63,066 bases of DNA from TMP-86 sp031394735 (GTDB lineage: Bacteria; Pseudomonadota; Gammaproteobacteria; Steroidobacterales; Steroidobacteraceae), in the NCBI GenBank assembly GCA_031394735.1, contig JANMXI010000026.1, positions 1 through 63,066 on the forward strand, in the 5' to 3' direction. Numbering within the stretch: the stretch's first letter is position 1; every line of letters starts with the position of its first letter. Positions 33,416 through 42,806 of the stretch are shown piece by piece. The translations under genes and the position numbers were made by a program. The notes under the pieces are model-generated. The model had not been told where the DNA came from and did no database searches. It saw only the letters and a list, made by a program, of their open reading frames with translations.

Positions 33416-34573
33416 ATGTATAGCTCTCCCACCCCCCGCTCCAAACTCCCCGACGTCGGCACCACGATCTTCACCGTCATCGGTCAATTGGCCGCTGAGC
33501 ACGACGCGTTGAACCTGTCGCAAGGCGCGCCGAATTTCGCCTGTGATCCGGCGTTGGTGGACGCTGCGGCACGAGCCATGCGCGACGGTCACAATCAATA
33601 CGCACCTATGACGGGTCTGCGGGCGCTGCGTCAGGCAATCGCTCACAAGATCCAGCATGTCGCCGACGCTGCCTACGATGTCGATGACGAGGTGACCGTC
33701 GTCGCCAGCGCCAGTCAGGGTCTGTATGCCGCCATCAGTGGGCTGGTGCACCCCGGCGATGAGGTCATCTACTTTGAGCCGGCATTCGACAGCTATGCGC
33801 CCATCGTTCGATTGCAGGGCGCGGTGCCCATTGCGCTGAAGTTATCACCTGCCGCGGGCTTCCGCGTGAACTGGAGCGACGTGGCGCTGGCCATCACCCC
33901 ACGGACTCGGATGATCATCATCAACACGCCGCACAATCCATCCGCGACGGTGTTCGGGCCTGCGGATCTCGATCGCCTGGCAGCGCTCACCCGAGGGACA
34001 CAGATCGTCGTCCTGTCGGACGAGGTTTACGAGCATGTCGTCTTCGACGGCGCGGTTCATCAAAGTGTTGCCCGCAACGCCGAGCTCGCCGCGCGCAGCG
34101 TCATCGTGTCTTCTTTCGGAAAGTCCTATCACGTCACTGGTTGGCGTGTCGGGTATTGTCTGGCGCCGAAGCCGTTCACCGAAGAGATCCGCAAGATACA
34201 TCAGTTCATGATGTTCGCCGCCGACACGCCAATGCAATACGCATTCGTTGACAGGCTCGCGGATCCGGCTTCCTACCAAGGACTGTCGGCTTTCTACCAG
34301 CAGAAACGGGACTTGCTCGCCGCGGCATTGAAAAGCTCACGATTCGAATTGCTGCCGACCGAGGGAAGCTTTTTCATGCTGGCGCGCTTCCGACATTTCT
34401 CCAAGGAGAGCGATAGCGATTTCGTGCTGCGCCTGATCCGCGACTTCCGCGTCGCAACCATTCCGCTGTCCGCGTTTTATAGCGATGGAACCGATCACGG
34501 TCTGATTCGACTGAGCTTCGCCAAGGACGATGCAACGCTGCTGGAAGGCGCCCGACGCCTGTCTGCCGTGTGA
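33416..34573 (+). CDS. Class I/II PLP-dependent aminotransferase (YbdL/methionine aminotransferase-like)
   Basis: A 385-residue fold-type I aminotransferase. It opens with the SKLPDVGTTIFTVIGQLAAEHDALNLSQGAPNF stretch seen in YbdL-type methionine and kynurenine/glutamine aminotransferases. The PLP lysine is in SSFGKSYHVTGWRVGYC, the NTPHNPSA motif binds the substrate/cofactor, and the YEHVVFDG segment is typical. Transfers amino groups from methionine or aromatic amino acids to 2-oxo acids in the cytosol. The ATG is directly preceded by AGGGG, unusually close, so translation may be weak or controlled by the upstream hairpin. The metallophosphoesterase follows 22 bases after the stop. Confidence 0.87.
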   Translation: MYSSPTPRSKLPDVGTTIFTVIGQLAAEHDALNLSQGAPNFACDPALVDAAARAMRDGHNQYAPMTGLRALRQAIAHKIQHVADAAYDVDDEVTVVASASQGLYAAISGLVHPGDEVIYFEPAFDSYAPIVRLQGAVPIALKLSPAAGFRVNWSDVALAITPRTRMIIINTPHNPSATVFGPADLDRLAALTRGTQIVVLSDEVYEHVVFDGAVHQSVARNAELAARSVIVSSFGKSYHVTGWRVGYCLAPKPFTEEIRKIHQFMMFAADTPMQYAFVDRLADPASYQGLSAFYQQKRDLLAAALKSSRFELLPTEGSFFMLARFRHFSKESDSDFVLRLIRDFRVATIPLSAFYSDGTDHGLIRLSFAKDDATLLEGARRLSAV

Positions 34574-34595
34574 GCCATCGACTGCCATCCGCCTG

Positions 34596-35363
34596 ATGAA
34601 GCTCGCCATCTACTCCGATCTGCACCTGGAGTTCAGAGACTGGACGCCGCCGCCGTTGCAGGCCGACGTCATCGTCCTCGGCGGCGACATTCATATTGGC
34701 GATGCGGCATTCGCCTGGGCGCGACGACATTTCCCCTCATTGCCGGTGGTCTACGTGGCCGGCAATCATGAGTTCTTTGGTGCCGATATGCCCACCGTGC
34801 TCGACAAGATGCGCGCAGCCTCGACCAAGTACGACATTCACTTTCTGCACAACGGCAGCCTGCAAATCCAGGGAGTGCGGTTTCTGGGGACGACGCTGTG
34901 GACGGACTTCGAGTTCTATGGGGCCGACCCTGCGTGCATCGCCCGTTCGATCGCGGACGCGCGCCGCGGCATGCGCGACTACGCGTTGATCGAACATGCT
35001 CCCGGCCAGCCGCTGTCGCCCGAATTGACGCGGCAGATTCACGTCGAGCAGCGCCGATGGCTCACGACCGAATTGGAGCGGGACTGTGAAGAACCCACCG
35101 TAGTCGTGACGCATCATCTGCCACATCGCAGAAGCGTGCACCCGAAGTATGAGCATGACCCGTTGAACCCTGCGTTCGTCAGCGATCTCGGGCATTTGTT
35201 CCGCGACTCAGTCAAACTGTGGGTTCATGGCCATACACATGAATCTTGTGACTTCACGATAGGAGCGACACGGGTGGTTTGCAATCCTCGCGGCTATCTG
35301 CCGCATCAACCCAACGACGCGTTCAATCCGGCGTTGGTGGTTGAAATCGATACGACGCCATGA
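34596..35363 (+). CDS. Calcineurin-like metallophosphoesterase
   Basis: A 255-residue metallophosphoesterase from the ATG at 34596. The dinuclear metal site is complete: Asp8 and His10 (YSDLHLEF), GGDIHIG, GNHEFFG, the His in VVTHHLPH and the closing HGHTH. The family hydrolyses phosphomono- or diesters (nucleotides, cyclic nucleotides, UDP derivatives), and specificity cannot be told. It lies between two aminotransferase genes on one strand; its TGA overlaps the ATG of the next gene as ATGA, so translation of the pair is coupled. A role in PLP or amino-acid metabolism would be inference from context only. Confidence 0.85.
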   Translation: MKLAIYSDLHLEFRDWTPPPLQADVIVLGGDIHIGDAAFAWARRHFPSLPVVYVAGNHEFFGADMPTVLDKMRAASTKYDIHFLHNGSLQIQGVRFLGTTLWTDFEFYGADPACIARSIADARRGMRDYALIEHAPGQPLSPELTRQIHVEQRRWLTTELERDCEEPTVVVTHHLPHRRSVHPKYEHDPLNPAFVSDLGHLFRDSVKLWVHGHTHESCDFTIGATRVVCNPRGYLPHQPNDAFNPALVVEIDTTP

Positions 35364-36535
35364 AATTTTCCCCTCTGGTGGATCGTATCGCCGGCGAAGG
35401 CGCCGATGCCTGGCTCACGCATTACGAGGGCTTGGCAGCCCGCGAGCGCGGCGAAGATGTGATTCTACTCAGCGTTGGCGATCCGGATCTGGACACGCCG
35501 GCACCGGTCGTGGAGCGTGCCATCGAGCGATTGCACGCCGGCGACACGCATTACACGCCTGCGCCGGGCCGCAGGGCTTTGCGTGAGGCCATCGCCGCGG
35601 ACCACGCTCGCCGTTACGCTCAGCCGGTGGGCGTCGACAATGTCATCGTGCTGTCCGGCGCGCAAAATGCGCTGTTCGTGACCTCGATGTGCGTGGCAGG
35701 TCCGGGAGATGAAATCATCGCGCTCGACCCGATGTACGCGACCTATCCGGCCACCATCGAGGTCAGCGGAGCGCGGCTGGTTCGATCGGGCTCAAGGGCA
35801 GGAAGTGGCTTTCGCCCGGATCTGGATGCGCTCGCCCGCTGCATCACGCCGCAGACCCGCGCACTGATGTTCGCCTCGCCGAATAATCCGAGCGGCGTCA
35901 TCTTGAGCGAGGAAGAGCTGTCCGGCATCGGCGAGCTCGCGCGCCGCCACGATTTCTGGATCATCGCCGATCAGGTCTACGCGGGCCTGGCATCGAACGG
36001 GCGGGTTCCGAGTCTTGCGGCGAGGTTGCCGGATCAGGTGGTGACGATATGCAGTCTGTCCAAATCACTGTCCATGCCGGGATGGCGTGTCGGCTGGTTG
36101 GTGGGTCCGCCGCCGCTGGTCGCGCATGCCGAACATCTGGCCATGTGCATGCTGTTCGGATTGCCAGGGTTCACTCAGGACGCGGCGTTGACGGCCTTGT
36201 CGATCGCGCCACAGGCTGAGCGCAATGTGCGCGAGTACTGCGCGAATCGCTGTGAGCTGCTACGGGCGGGGCTTGCGGGGATTCCGGGGCTTCGGTGTCA
36301 TCTGCCTGAAGCGGGTATGTTCATGTTGGTCGACGTGAGCGGCGCTGGCTTTACAGGTGAGCAGTTCATGCGCGCGCTGTACGCGGCCGAAAAGGTGTCG
36401 GTTCTCGATGGCGGCGTATTCGGCCGCGAGACGGCCGGCGTAGTGCGCATCTGCTTTGCCGCCGAGGAGCATACGATTCAGGATGCCTGCCAGCGCATCC
36501 GTCGGTTTGTCACTGCGCACGGCGCGGAATCCTAA
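35360..36535 (+). CDS. Class I/II PLP-dependent aminotransferase (AruH-like)
   Basis: A 391-residue aminotransferase that looks like arginine:pyruvate transaminase AruH and related enzymes: SVGDPDLDTPAPVVERAIERL, TPAPGRRALREAIA, ASPNNPSGVILSEEEL, and the PLP lysine in SLSKSLSMPGWRVGWL. It differs clearly from the aminotransferase at 33416, so the pair is not a recent duplication. It is coupled to the phosphoesterase by an ATGA overlap. Its last 26 bases overlap the end of the GGDEF/EAL gene on the opposite strand. Substrate unproven. Confidence 0.85.
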   Translation: MKFSPLVDRIAGEGADAWLTHYEGLAARERGEDVILLSVGDPDLDTPAPVVERAIERLHAGDTHYTPAPGRRALREAIAADHARRYAQPVGVDNVIVLSGAQNALFVTSMCVAGPGDEIIALDPMYATYPATIEVSGARLVRSGSRAGSGFRPDLDALARCITPQTRALMFASPNNPSGVILSEEELSGIGELARRHDFWIIADQVYAGLASNGRVPSLAARLPDQVVTICSLSKSLSMPGWRVGWLVGPPPLVAHAEHLAMCMLFGLPGFTQDAALTALSIAPQAERNVREYCANRCELLRAGLAGIPGLRCHLPEAGMFMLVDVSGAGFTGEQFMRALYAAEKVSVLDGGVFGRETAGVVRICFAAEEHTIQDACQRIRRFVTAHGAES

Positions 36536-38864
36536 GCACATCGGTGGCATCGAGCAAGCTGTCATCATCCACCAGGAAATTGCGCGGCGTTGCCACCACG
36601 GCGAGTCGCGTGCGACCAACCAGCCATCGTTGCAGTTCGGCCACCGGCATGGGCTTGGCGAACAGATAGCCTTGCGCAAAGTCGCAATCCAGTCTGCTCA
36701 ATCGGACAGCCGAGTCTTCCGTCTCGATGCCTTCGGCCACCACTTTGAGTCCCAGACTGTGGCCCATATCGATCGCGGCGCGCACGATCGCGGCAAAGTC
36801 GCAGTCGGTCGCAAGGCCCTGCACGAAGCTGCGGTCGATCTTCACCTCGTTCACCGGCATGCGGGCCAGATAACTGAGCGATGAATAGCCGGTGCCAAAA
36901 TCATCGATCGACAAGCGCACACCGAGCGCCGACAGCGCCTCGAGCATCAGCAGCGCGCGGTCGGGGTCGTCGATGAATCCGCTTTCGGTCACTTCCAGGG
37001 TGAGCAGTGCCGGCGAGAGATCGTGCTTCGACAGGACGGCTGCCACGCGCTGATCCAGCAGCGGGTCCGCAATGTCTTCTGCGCTGATATTGACCGCCAC
37101 CGGCAACGGCGTGCCGGCCTTTTCCCAGGCGGCGGCCTGTGCCACGGATTTGTCCAGCGCCCAGCGCGTGAGGCGCCGGATGAATCCGGTTTGCTCGGCG
37201 AAGGGTATGAAGGCGCCCGGCGCCAGCAGTCCGCGGGTGGGATGTTGCCATCGCAACAGGACTTCGACGCCTGCCACATGACCTGCAAGGAAATCGACCT
37301 TGGGCTGGAAATACAGCACCAGTTCGTCACGGCTGACGGCATTCTGCAGATCACCCAGCAGCGACAGCTGATCGCGTGCCACGGGCTTCAACACCGGCTC
37401 GTACACGGTCAGCGACCGCTTCGTGAATCGTGCACGCTCCAATGCCAGATCTGCGCAGCGGATCAATTCGTCGGCGGCCTGCGCATGCAGGGTCGAGGTG
37501 GCGAGCCCGACCTTGGCGCTGATGTCGATCGGCTGTGACTCGACCAGAATGGCGTCCTTGAAGCGCTCCAGTAACGCAGCGCCCCAGGCATTCAGATTCG
37601 TGTTTGCGTCGATACGTACAAAAGCGGCGAATTGATCCGCGGCCAGTCGTGCCACGGCGTCGGCAATCCGCGGCTTGGTATTCAAGCGGCCGGCAATCGT
37701 CTTGAGCACTTCGTCGCCGACGCTGTAGCCCAGGCATTCATTGACGCGGCGGAAGCGCTCGATGTTGATCATGGCAACAGCGACGGGCACCTCGTCGCCG
37801 CGCCAGTTCAGTGCCTCTTTCAGTGCGGCGACGAACGCCGTGCGATTCATCAGGCCGGTGAGTGTGTCCTCGTAGGCAAGTTGACGGATGGATTGATCGC
37901 GCGATTGCACGGCCTGCTGCATCAATTGCAGACCTTCCGACAACACGCCGAGTTCATCGCGACGCTGCACGCCAAACGCTCCGCTGTAGTTGCCGCGTCG
38001 AATGTGGTCGACGGCTTCGGTCAGGTTCTGCAAAGGACGGGTGATGTTGCGCGCCAGCAGGTACGCCGCCAGAGCGGATGCCGCCAGGCTGGCAAGCGCC
38101 ACTAGATACAGCACATTGGTGAGGCGTTCAAAGGGCGCGCGCGCTTCGGAGAGCGAGCGCGACAGGATCGCGACGACCGGTGCCGGCCGGTCTGTCGACA
38201 GTTGCAGCCGGCGTTCGAGTAGATCAGACGAGCGGCGCTGCGCGGGCGCAAGCGTGCTCACCACTTCGGTAACCCTTTCGGCCGGGCCCACTGCCAGCGT
38301 AACGCCCAGTCCCGTGATGTCGGCCATTTCCCTGGCTGCCACGGATCCCAACTCGAATCCCATGGCGATCCATGCCACCGGTAACGGACTGCGTACCGCC
38401 ACCATCACGACCTGATAGACATGTCCGCCATCGACCATGATGGTCGCGACATTCTCCGGCGCGGCGTTGGCGCGGAACAGCCGTGATGCCGTGAACTCTG
38501 ACCCGATCTTCAGGGCTGTCCCTGACGCGGCCAGCACGCGACCCTGCAAGGACACGAGGACGACTACGTTCGCACCGATGCGCGCGCCGCTGTTCTCCAG
38601 CGCCGACACGACGGTATCCGTATCACGCGTGGCGACCGCCTCACGAAAGCCATAGTCGGATGCCACAGCCTGCGCAGCCTGGGTCAGCTGCCGCCGGTTG
38701 GCGTCGAGGACGCGTGTAAATACCAGCGTACCGACGTTCAACTGTCGCTGCACCTCGGCCTCTGCATTGGATCGATTCGCCGCCGAGACGATGCTCAAGG
38801 CCACCGACAACACCGTGGTCAGCAGCAGGATGAAAATGACAGCGATGCGGGTGCGCAAACGCAT
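36510..38864 (-). CDS. Membrane cyclic-di-GMP phosphodiesterase (Cache-HAMP-GGDEF-EAL)
   Basis: A 784-residue protein: membrane helix at about 8-30, periplasmic sensor domain of the dCache type to about 270, second helix 262-285, HAMP 286-340, GGDEF about 350-510, EAL about 520-765. The GGDEF signature has become AADQF (RLAADQFAAF), so cyclase activity is unlikely. The EAL part keeps the catalytic set: the Glu of EVL, NISAED, TLEVTESGF, DDFGTGYSSL, the Lys in NEVKIDRSFV, VAEGIE and AQGYLFAKP. It should therefore degrade c-di-GMP in response to a periplasmic signal. It is the last gene of the globin-cupredoxin operon, starting 6 bases after the cupredoxin stop. Confidence 0.9.
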   Translation of the reverse strand: MRLRTRIAVIFILLLTTVLSVALSIVSAANRSNAEAEVQRQLNVGTLVFTRVLDANRRQLTQAAQAVASDYGFREAVATRDTDTVVSALENSGARIGANVVVLVSLQGRVLAASGTALKIGSEFTASRLFRANAAPENVATIMVDGGHVYQVVMVAVRSPLPVAWIAMGFELGSVAAREMADITGLGVTLAVGPAERVTEVVSTLAPAQRRSSDLLERRLQLSTDRPAPVVAILSRSLSEARAPFERLTNVLYLVALASLAASALAAYLLARNITRPLQNLTEAVDHIRRGNYSGAFGVQRRDELGVLSEGLQLMQQAVQSRDQSIRQLAYEDTLTGLMNRTAFVAALKEALNWRGDEVPVAVAMINIERFRRVNECLGYSVGDEVLKTIAGRLNTKPRIADAVARLAADQFAAFVRIDANTNLNAWGAALLERFKDAILVESQPIDISAKVGLATSTLHAQAADELIRCADLALERARFTKRSLTVYEPVLKPVARDQLSLLGDLQNAVSRDELVLYFQPKVDFLAGHVAGVEVLLRWQHPTRGLLAPGAFIPFAEQTGFIRRLTRWALDKSVAQAAAWEKAGTPLPVAVNISAEDIADPLLDQRVAAVLSKHDLSPALLTLEVTESGFIDDPDRALLMLEALSALGVRLSIDDFGTGYSSLSYLARMPVNEVKIDRSFVQGLATDCDFAAIVRAAIDMGHSLGLKVVAEGIETEDSAVRLSRLDCDFAQGYLFAKPMPVAELQRWLVGRTRLAVVATPRNFLVDDDSLLDATDVLRIPRRAQ

Positions 38865-38870
38865 GGCGTC

Positions 38871-39491
38871 TTACTCGGGCCACGCCGCCGGAGCGGCGCT
38901 GTCGTAGGCGATGGCGAGCTTAAACGACAGCGACTGTGCGGCATTGGTGATCTGCAGGGTTCGCGCCGGGAAGTCTTGTGCAAGTCCCGCATGCCATAGG
39001 CGCAGGTGATATTTCCCGGCGGGCAGATAGAGCGCCACGGTGCCGCTGGACGAAGTCTTCGCAAAGTAAGGCGTGTCGACGACGCCTATGAAGCCCACCA
39101 TGGTGTCGTGGATATTGCACCCGAGAACGACCAGGCCCGCACTGTCGAACAGAATTTGCGTGTTCGGTGATCCGGCGTAGAGCTTGAGGTTGAAGATCTT
39201 GGCAGGCGAGAACGAGTACACCTGGTGGCGGATGTGGTCGCTGTTCGGGAAATTGATCGCGGTGCCGGTTTGCACGACGCTGACGCGCGGTACGAAGCGC
39301 TTGTTGATCTGATCGACGATGGCCGTGGCATGCGCAGGAGCGATTGCCGCATCCAATGGATCGAATATGACGACCGCATCTTCCAACGGCGCGTCGGACG
39401 AATTGTGCAAAGTGACGCTTACGCTGGCTGCAGGTGACACGGTGACGAGCAACAGGCATCCTGCCAGACTTAAAGCGATGAACGAGTTCAC
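38871..39491 (-). CDS. Exported cupredoxin-like protein (methylamine utilisation protein type)
   Basis: A 206-residue exported protein with a signal peptide (about 1-22). A blue-copper-like site can be read: His in DHIRHQVYSFS, then the cluster LGCNIHDTM with Cys, His and Met, the usual Cys-His-Met spacing being close. A C-terminal beta domain (TVALYLPAGKYHLRLWH) follows. Such proteins are sometimes named methylamine utilisation proteins, but no mau genes are here. It is translationally coupled to the globin upstream by an ATGA overlap and followed at 6 bases by the c-di-GMP phosphodiesterase. Function in electron or copper handling is inferred. Confidence 0.78.
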   Translation of the reverse strand: MNSFIALSLAGCLLLVTVSPAASVSVTLHNSSDAPLEDAVVIFDPLDAAIAPAHATAIVDQINKRFVPRVSVVQTGTAINFPNSDHIRHQVYSFSPAKIFNLKLYAGSPNTQILFDSAGLVVLGCNIHDTMVGFIGVVDTPYFAKTSSSGTVALYLPAGKYHLRLWHAGLAQDFPARTLQITNAAQSLSFKLAIAYDSAAPAAWPE

Positions 39492-39934
39492 GGCGGTGCA
39501 GTCTTCGCCGCTGCCTCGACGATGTCGCGTTTCATCGGCGCAAGCCGGCGCAGCAGTTCGTTGGTTTCGCGCAAGCCCACGCCGTGCTCGCGCAGGATGG
39601 CCTTCAGGTATTCAACCATCGCGTAGAAATCCGTTTCACGGATATGGTGGCCCGCGTGCGTTTCGCGCATCGAATCACCCGTGTACGTGCAGGGACCGTC
39701 GCTGATCTGGCACAGCTGCTCGGTCAGCTTTTCCTTGACGCGACGCAGATTGGAATCCTTGAAGCTGGAGCCGACGCGCGGATCGGCGGCGACACGGTCG
39801 ATGAGCTCAGAGGAGATTTTTTTGAGCGCGGTCTCACCGCCCAGGCGTGTGTACAGGGTGGCTGTGTCGGCGTGCGCCAACGCGCCGGTCAGAGCCAGCA
39901 AAATGACGGCGATTCGAACTGTGATAGGCATCAT
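39488..39934 (-). CDS. Exported group 1 truncated hemoglobin
   Basis: From the ATG at 39934 (or 39931) this is a 148-residue protein with a signal peptide (MMPITVRIAVILLALTGALA, cut near AHA-DT) followed by a group 1 truncated globin: LYTRLGGETALKKISSELIDRVAAD, FKDSNLRRVKEKLTEQLCQ, the proximal His in RETHAGHHI and the final NELLRRLAPMKRDIVE helix. Truncated globins bind O2 or NO. Being exported is unusual and points to a periplasmic gas-binding or electron-transfer role. It is the first gene of an operon with a cupredoxin and a c-di-GMP phosphodiesterase, with divergent DUF3034 gene at 40070. Confidence 0.85.
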   Translation of the reverse strand: MMPITVRIAVILLALTGALAHADTATLYTRLGGETALKKISSELIDRVAADPRVGSSFKDSNLRRVKEKLTEQLCQISDGPCTYTGDSMRETHAGHHIRETDFYAMVEYLKAILREHGVGLRETNELLRRLAPMKRDIVEAAAKTAPP

Positions 39935-40069
39935 GTTTTTCGTCCAGTGTCGGATGCAATCGTAGTTAAATCCGTGGCTTGAGGCTGTGCGCCACGACAC
40001 AATATGTCGCCTGCACATGCGCGACCATAGGCGTCGTTTTACCCACTTGGACGATGGGAGCGGTTGCAC

Positions 40070-40936
40070 GTGACGATGTTTAGGCGATGTTGTCTTGCGG
40101 TTATTTCACTGGGCTTGTTGCTGAATTCGCTTGGCGCCGCAGCGGCGGACCGTCTGGCGTGGACCGGCGCCGTTACGCAAGTCGAGGGCTCCGCCGGTGG
40201 CGGACTGGTTCCGTGGGCCTTGATCAGCGGCCTGGAGACCACCGACCAGGTGGGCGGCAGTGCATTTTACTCCTATGTCCACACGTCGGATTTTGTTCTG
40301 CGAAGCGGTGGCGTTTCAGTCGGTCTCTACGATCGATTCGAACTCTCTTTTGCCCGACAGCGTTTTGACGCAGGGTCGGTGATTCCCGGTCTCGAGCTGG
40401 GTCAGGACGTACTGGGGTTGAAGCTCCGCGTGGCCGGCGACGCCGTGTTCGCGCCCGACCGTTGGCTGCCGCAAATAGCGATCGGCGTGCAGGGCAAGCG
40501 CACCCTCGACTACGATCAAATCCCCAGGGCGGTCGGTGCGCGCAAGGCGGAAGACCTGGAGTTCTACGTTGCCGCCACCAAGCTGTATTTTGCGGCCATT
40601 GGCAGCCGTAATCTGGTGCTCAACGGCACGTTGCGACGGACGCGCGCCAATCAATTTGGGTTGCTGGGATTCGGTGGTGACCGGCATTCGGGCTATCGGA
40701 TGATGCCGGAAGTGTCGGCGGCCGTTGTCGTCACTGAAAACCTGCTGTTGGGCGCGGAATGGCGCATGAAGCCCAGCAACCTGGGTGCGTTCACGGAAGA
40801 CAGCACCAAGGATGTCTTTCTTGCCTGGAACCCGACCAAGAGGGTGACTGCGACGATGGCCTGGGTGGATCTGGGGCAGATCGCCGGCAAGCCGGCACAA
40901 CGAGGCGTGTACGCATCGATCTGGTTCGGATTCTGA
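40070..40936 (+). CDS. DUF3034 family exported protein
   Basis: A 288-residue exported protein of the DUF3034 family. The GTG at 40070 has GGGAG 10 bases upstream; TTG at 40064 and ATG at 40076 are alternatives. A signal peptide ends at LGAAAADR. The rest is rich in alternating beta-strand residues and ends in the outer-membrane-like SIWFGF, which suggests a beta-barrel; typical family stretches are GGGLVPWALISGLET, YSYVHTSDF and SFARQRFDAG. It is divergent from the truncated-globin operon and shares its regulatory region. Function unknown. Confidence 0.8.
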   Translation: MTMFRRCCLAVISLGLLLNSLGAAAADRLAWTGAVTQVEGSAGGGLVPWALISGLETTDQVGGSAFYSYVHTSDFVLRSGGVSVGLYDRFELSFARQRFDAGSVIPGLELGQDVLGLKLRVAGDAVFAPDRWLPQIAIGVQGKRTLDYDQIPRAVGARKAEDLEFYVAATKLYFAAIGSRNLVLNGTLRRTRANQFGLLGFGGDRHSGYRMMPEVSAAVVVTENLLLGAEWRMKPSNLGAFTEDSTKDVFLAWNPTKRVTATMAWVDLGQIAGKPAQRGVYASIWFGF

Positions 40937-40963
40937 CCGCTGAGCACACTATGATACGCACCC

Positions 40964-42787
40964 ATGCCTATTGCCCGTCTCGACAAAGTGTCACTGGCCT
41001 ACGGTCTGCGCCCGCTTTTGGACGGCGTGGACCTGCAGGTGCGTCGCGGCGAGCGCTTGTGTCTGCTCGGTCGCAATGGCGAAGGCAAGTCCTCGCTGTT
41101 GAAACTGATCGCGGGGGAAGTCAAGTGCGATAGCGGCGAAGTGTGGGTTCGACCCGGCGCGCGTGTCGCCGTGCTTGCGCAGGAGATGGGCGTGTTGCCC
41201 GATCAGCGGGTCGAAGAGGTAGTGGCCTCTGGCCTTGCGAGCAACCCGCAAGGTCTGGAACCTTGGGAAATTCAGCAGCGCGTCGAACGCACGGTCGCGA
41301 CACTGAATCTGGATCCCACGCTGGAGATGCAATCGCTATCCGGCGGATGGCGCAGACGTGTTTTGTTGGCGCGCGCGCTCGTTAGCAATCCGGATCTGCT
41401 GCTGCTGGATGAGCCGACCAATCACCTGGACATCGAAGCCATCACCTGGCTGGAAGAGTTCGTCCTGGGTTTTTCGAGCGCATTGCTGTTCATCAGTCAC
41501 GATCGCACCTTCGTGAGACATGTGGCCAGCCGCATCATCGAATTGGACCGGGGCGTGTTGAGTTCCTGGCCCGGCAGCTACGATGACTATCTGCTGCGCA
41601 AGCGCGATGCACTCGAAGTCGAGGCGCGCCATGCAGCCTTGTTCGACAAGAAGCTGCGGCAGGAAGAGGCGTGGATCCGTCAGGGCGTCGAGGCGCGCCG
41701 CACGCGCAACGAAGGCCGAGTGCGCGCGCTGAAGCAGTTGCGCCGCGAACGCGCTGAGCGCCGTGAGCGCGGCGGGCAGATCCAGGCGAATCTGCAGGAT
41801 TCGCAAAAGTCGGGAAAACTGGTGTTCGAAGCACTGAATGTGCGGCAGGAGTTCGACGGCCGGGTCGTGGTGCGGGATTTTTCCACGCGCATCCTGCGCG
41901 GCGATCGCGTCGGCATCATCGGACCGAACGGCTGCGGCAAAAGCACGCTGATCAAACTGTTGCTCGGCGAAATTGCACCATCGGCGGGCGAGGTGCGCAT
42001 GGGCACGGGGTTGCAAAGCGCCTACTTCGACCAACAACGCGAGCAACTGAATCCCGCGCTGTCCATCATCGACAATGTCACCGGCGGCAGTGGCGATACC
42101 GTCATGATCAACGGCGCACCGCGCCATGTCGCCAGCTACCTGCGCGATTTCCTGTTCTCGAGCGAGCGCCTGCAGGCGCCGGTGAGCATGCTGTCGGGCG
42201 GCGAGCGCAACCGTCTGCTGCTGGCACGGCTGTTCGCGCGGCCGATGAATCTGCTGGTGCTGGATGAGCCGACCAACGATCTGGACGTGGAAACGTTGGA
42301 CATGCTCGAAGAGCTGATCGCAGAGTTTAGCGGCACGCTGCTGCTCGTCAGCCACGATCGAACATTTCTCGACAATGTCGTCACCGGCACGCTGGTCTTC
42401 GAAGGCGACGGCATCATCAATGACTACGTCGGCGGTTATGCTGACTGGCTGCGGCAACGACGACCGCCGGTCGCCGAGGATCGAACACGGCAGAAATCGG
42501 TGTCCCCGACAACTGCTGCCGCGCCGAAGGCTGCCGGGCCGGTGCCGCGGCCTCAGCCTGCGCGCAAGCTGTCATTCAAAGAGGTGCGGGAGCTCCAATC
42601 GCTTCCCGGACAGATTCAGCAACTCGAGGCACAGGTGGCGGAGCTGCAGGCGCGTATCAGTGACACGGCCTTCTATCGCCAGCCGCCCGCCGAGGTGGCG
42701 CGAGAATTACAGTGGCTGGAGACCTTGGTCGCACAGGTCGAGGTTGCATACACCCGCTGGCAATCGCTCGAAACTGCTGAAGCTTGA
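40964..42787 (+). CDS. uup: ABC-F ATPase Uup
   Basis: A 607-residue ABC-F protein without membrane segments. The two ATPase cassettes have Walker A GRNGEGKSS and GPNGCGKST, signatures LSGGWRRR and LSGGERNR, and Walker B LLLLDEPTNHLD and LLVLDEPTNDLD. An arm/linker lies between them (ARHAALFDKKLRQEEAWIRQGVEARR), and a C-terminal coiled coil (about 535-607) is the DNA-binding domain of Uup, which helps at precise excision and on ribosomes/branched DNA. It starts 27 bases after the DUF3034 stop. Confidence 0.93.
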   Translation: MPIARLDKVSLAYGLRPLLDGVDLQVRRGERLCLLGRNGEGKSSLLKLIAGEVKCDSGEVWVRPGARVAVLAQEMGVLPDQRVEEVVASGLASNPQGLEPWEIQQRVERTVATLNLDPTLEMQSLSGGWRRRVLLARALVSNPDLLLLDEPTNHLDIEAITWLEEFVLGFSSALLFISHDRTFVRHVASRIIELDRGVLSSWPGSYDDYLLRKRDALEVEARHAALFDKKLRQEEAWIRQGVEARRTRNEGRVRALKQLRRERAERRERGGQIQANLQDSQKSGKLVFEALNVRQEFDGRVVVRDFSTRILRGDRVGIIGPNGCGKSTLIKLLLGEIAPSAGEVRMGTGLQSAYFDQQREQLNPALSIIDNVTGGSGDTVMINGAPRHVASYLRDFLFSSERLQAPVSMLSGGERNRLLLARLFARPMNLLVLDEPTNDLDVETLDMLEELIAEFSGTLLLVSHDRTFLDNVVTGTLVFEGDGIINDYVGGYADWLRQRRPPVAEDRTRQKSVSPTTAAAPKAAGPVPRPQPARKLSFKEVRELQSLPGQIQQLEAQVAELQARISDTAFYRQPPAEVARELQWLETLVAQVEVAYTRWQSLETAEA

Positions 42788-42806
42788 GCCGCGCATCGGC
42801 GGCAAC

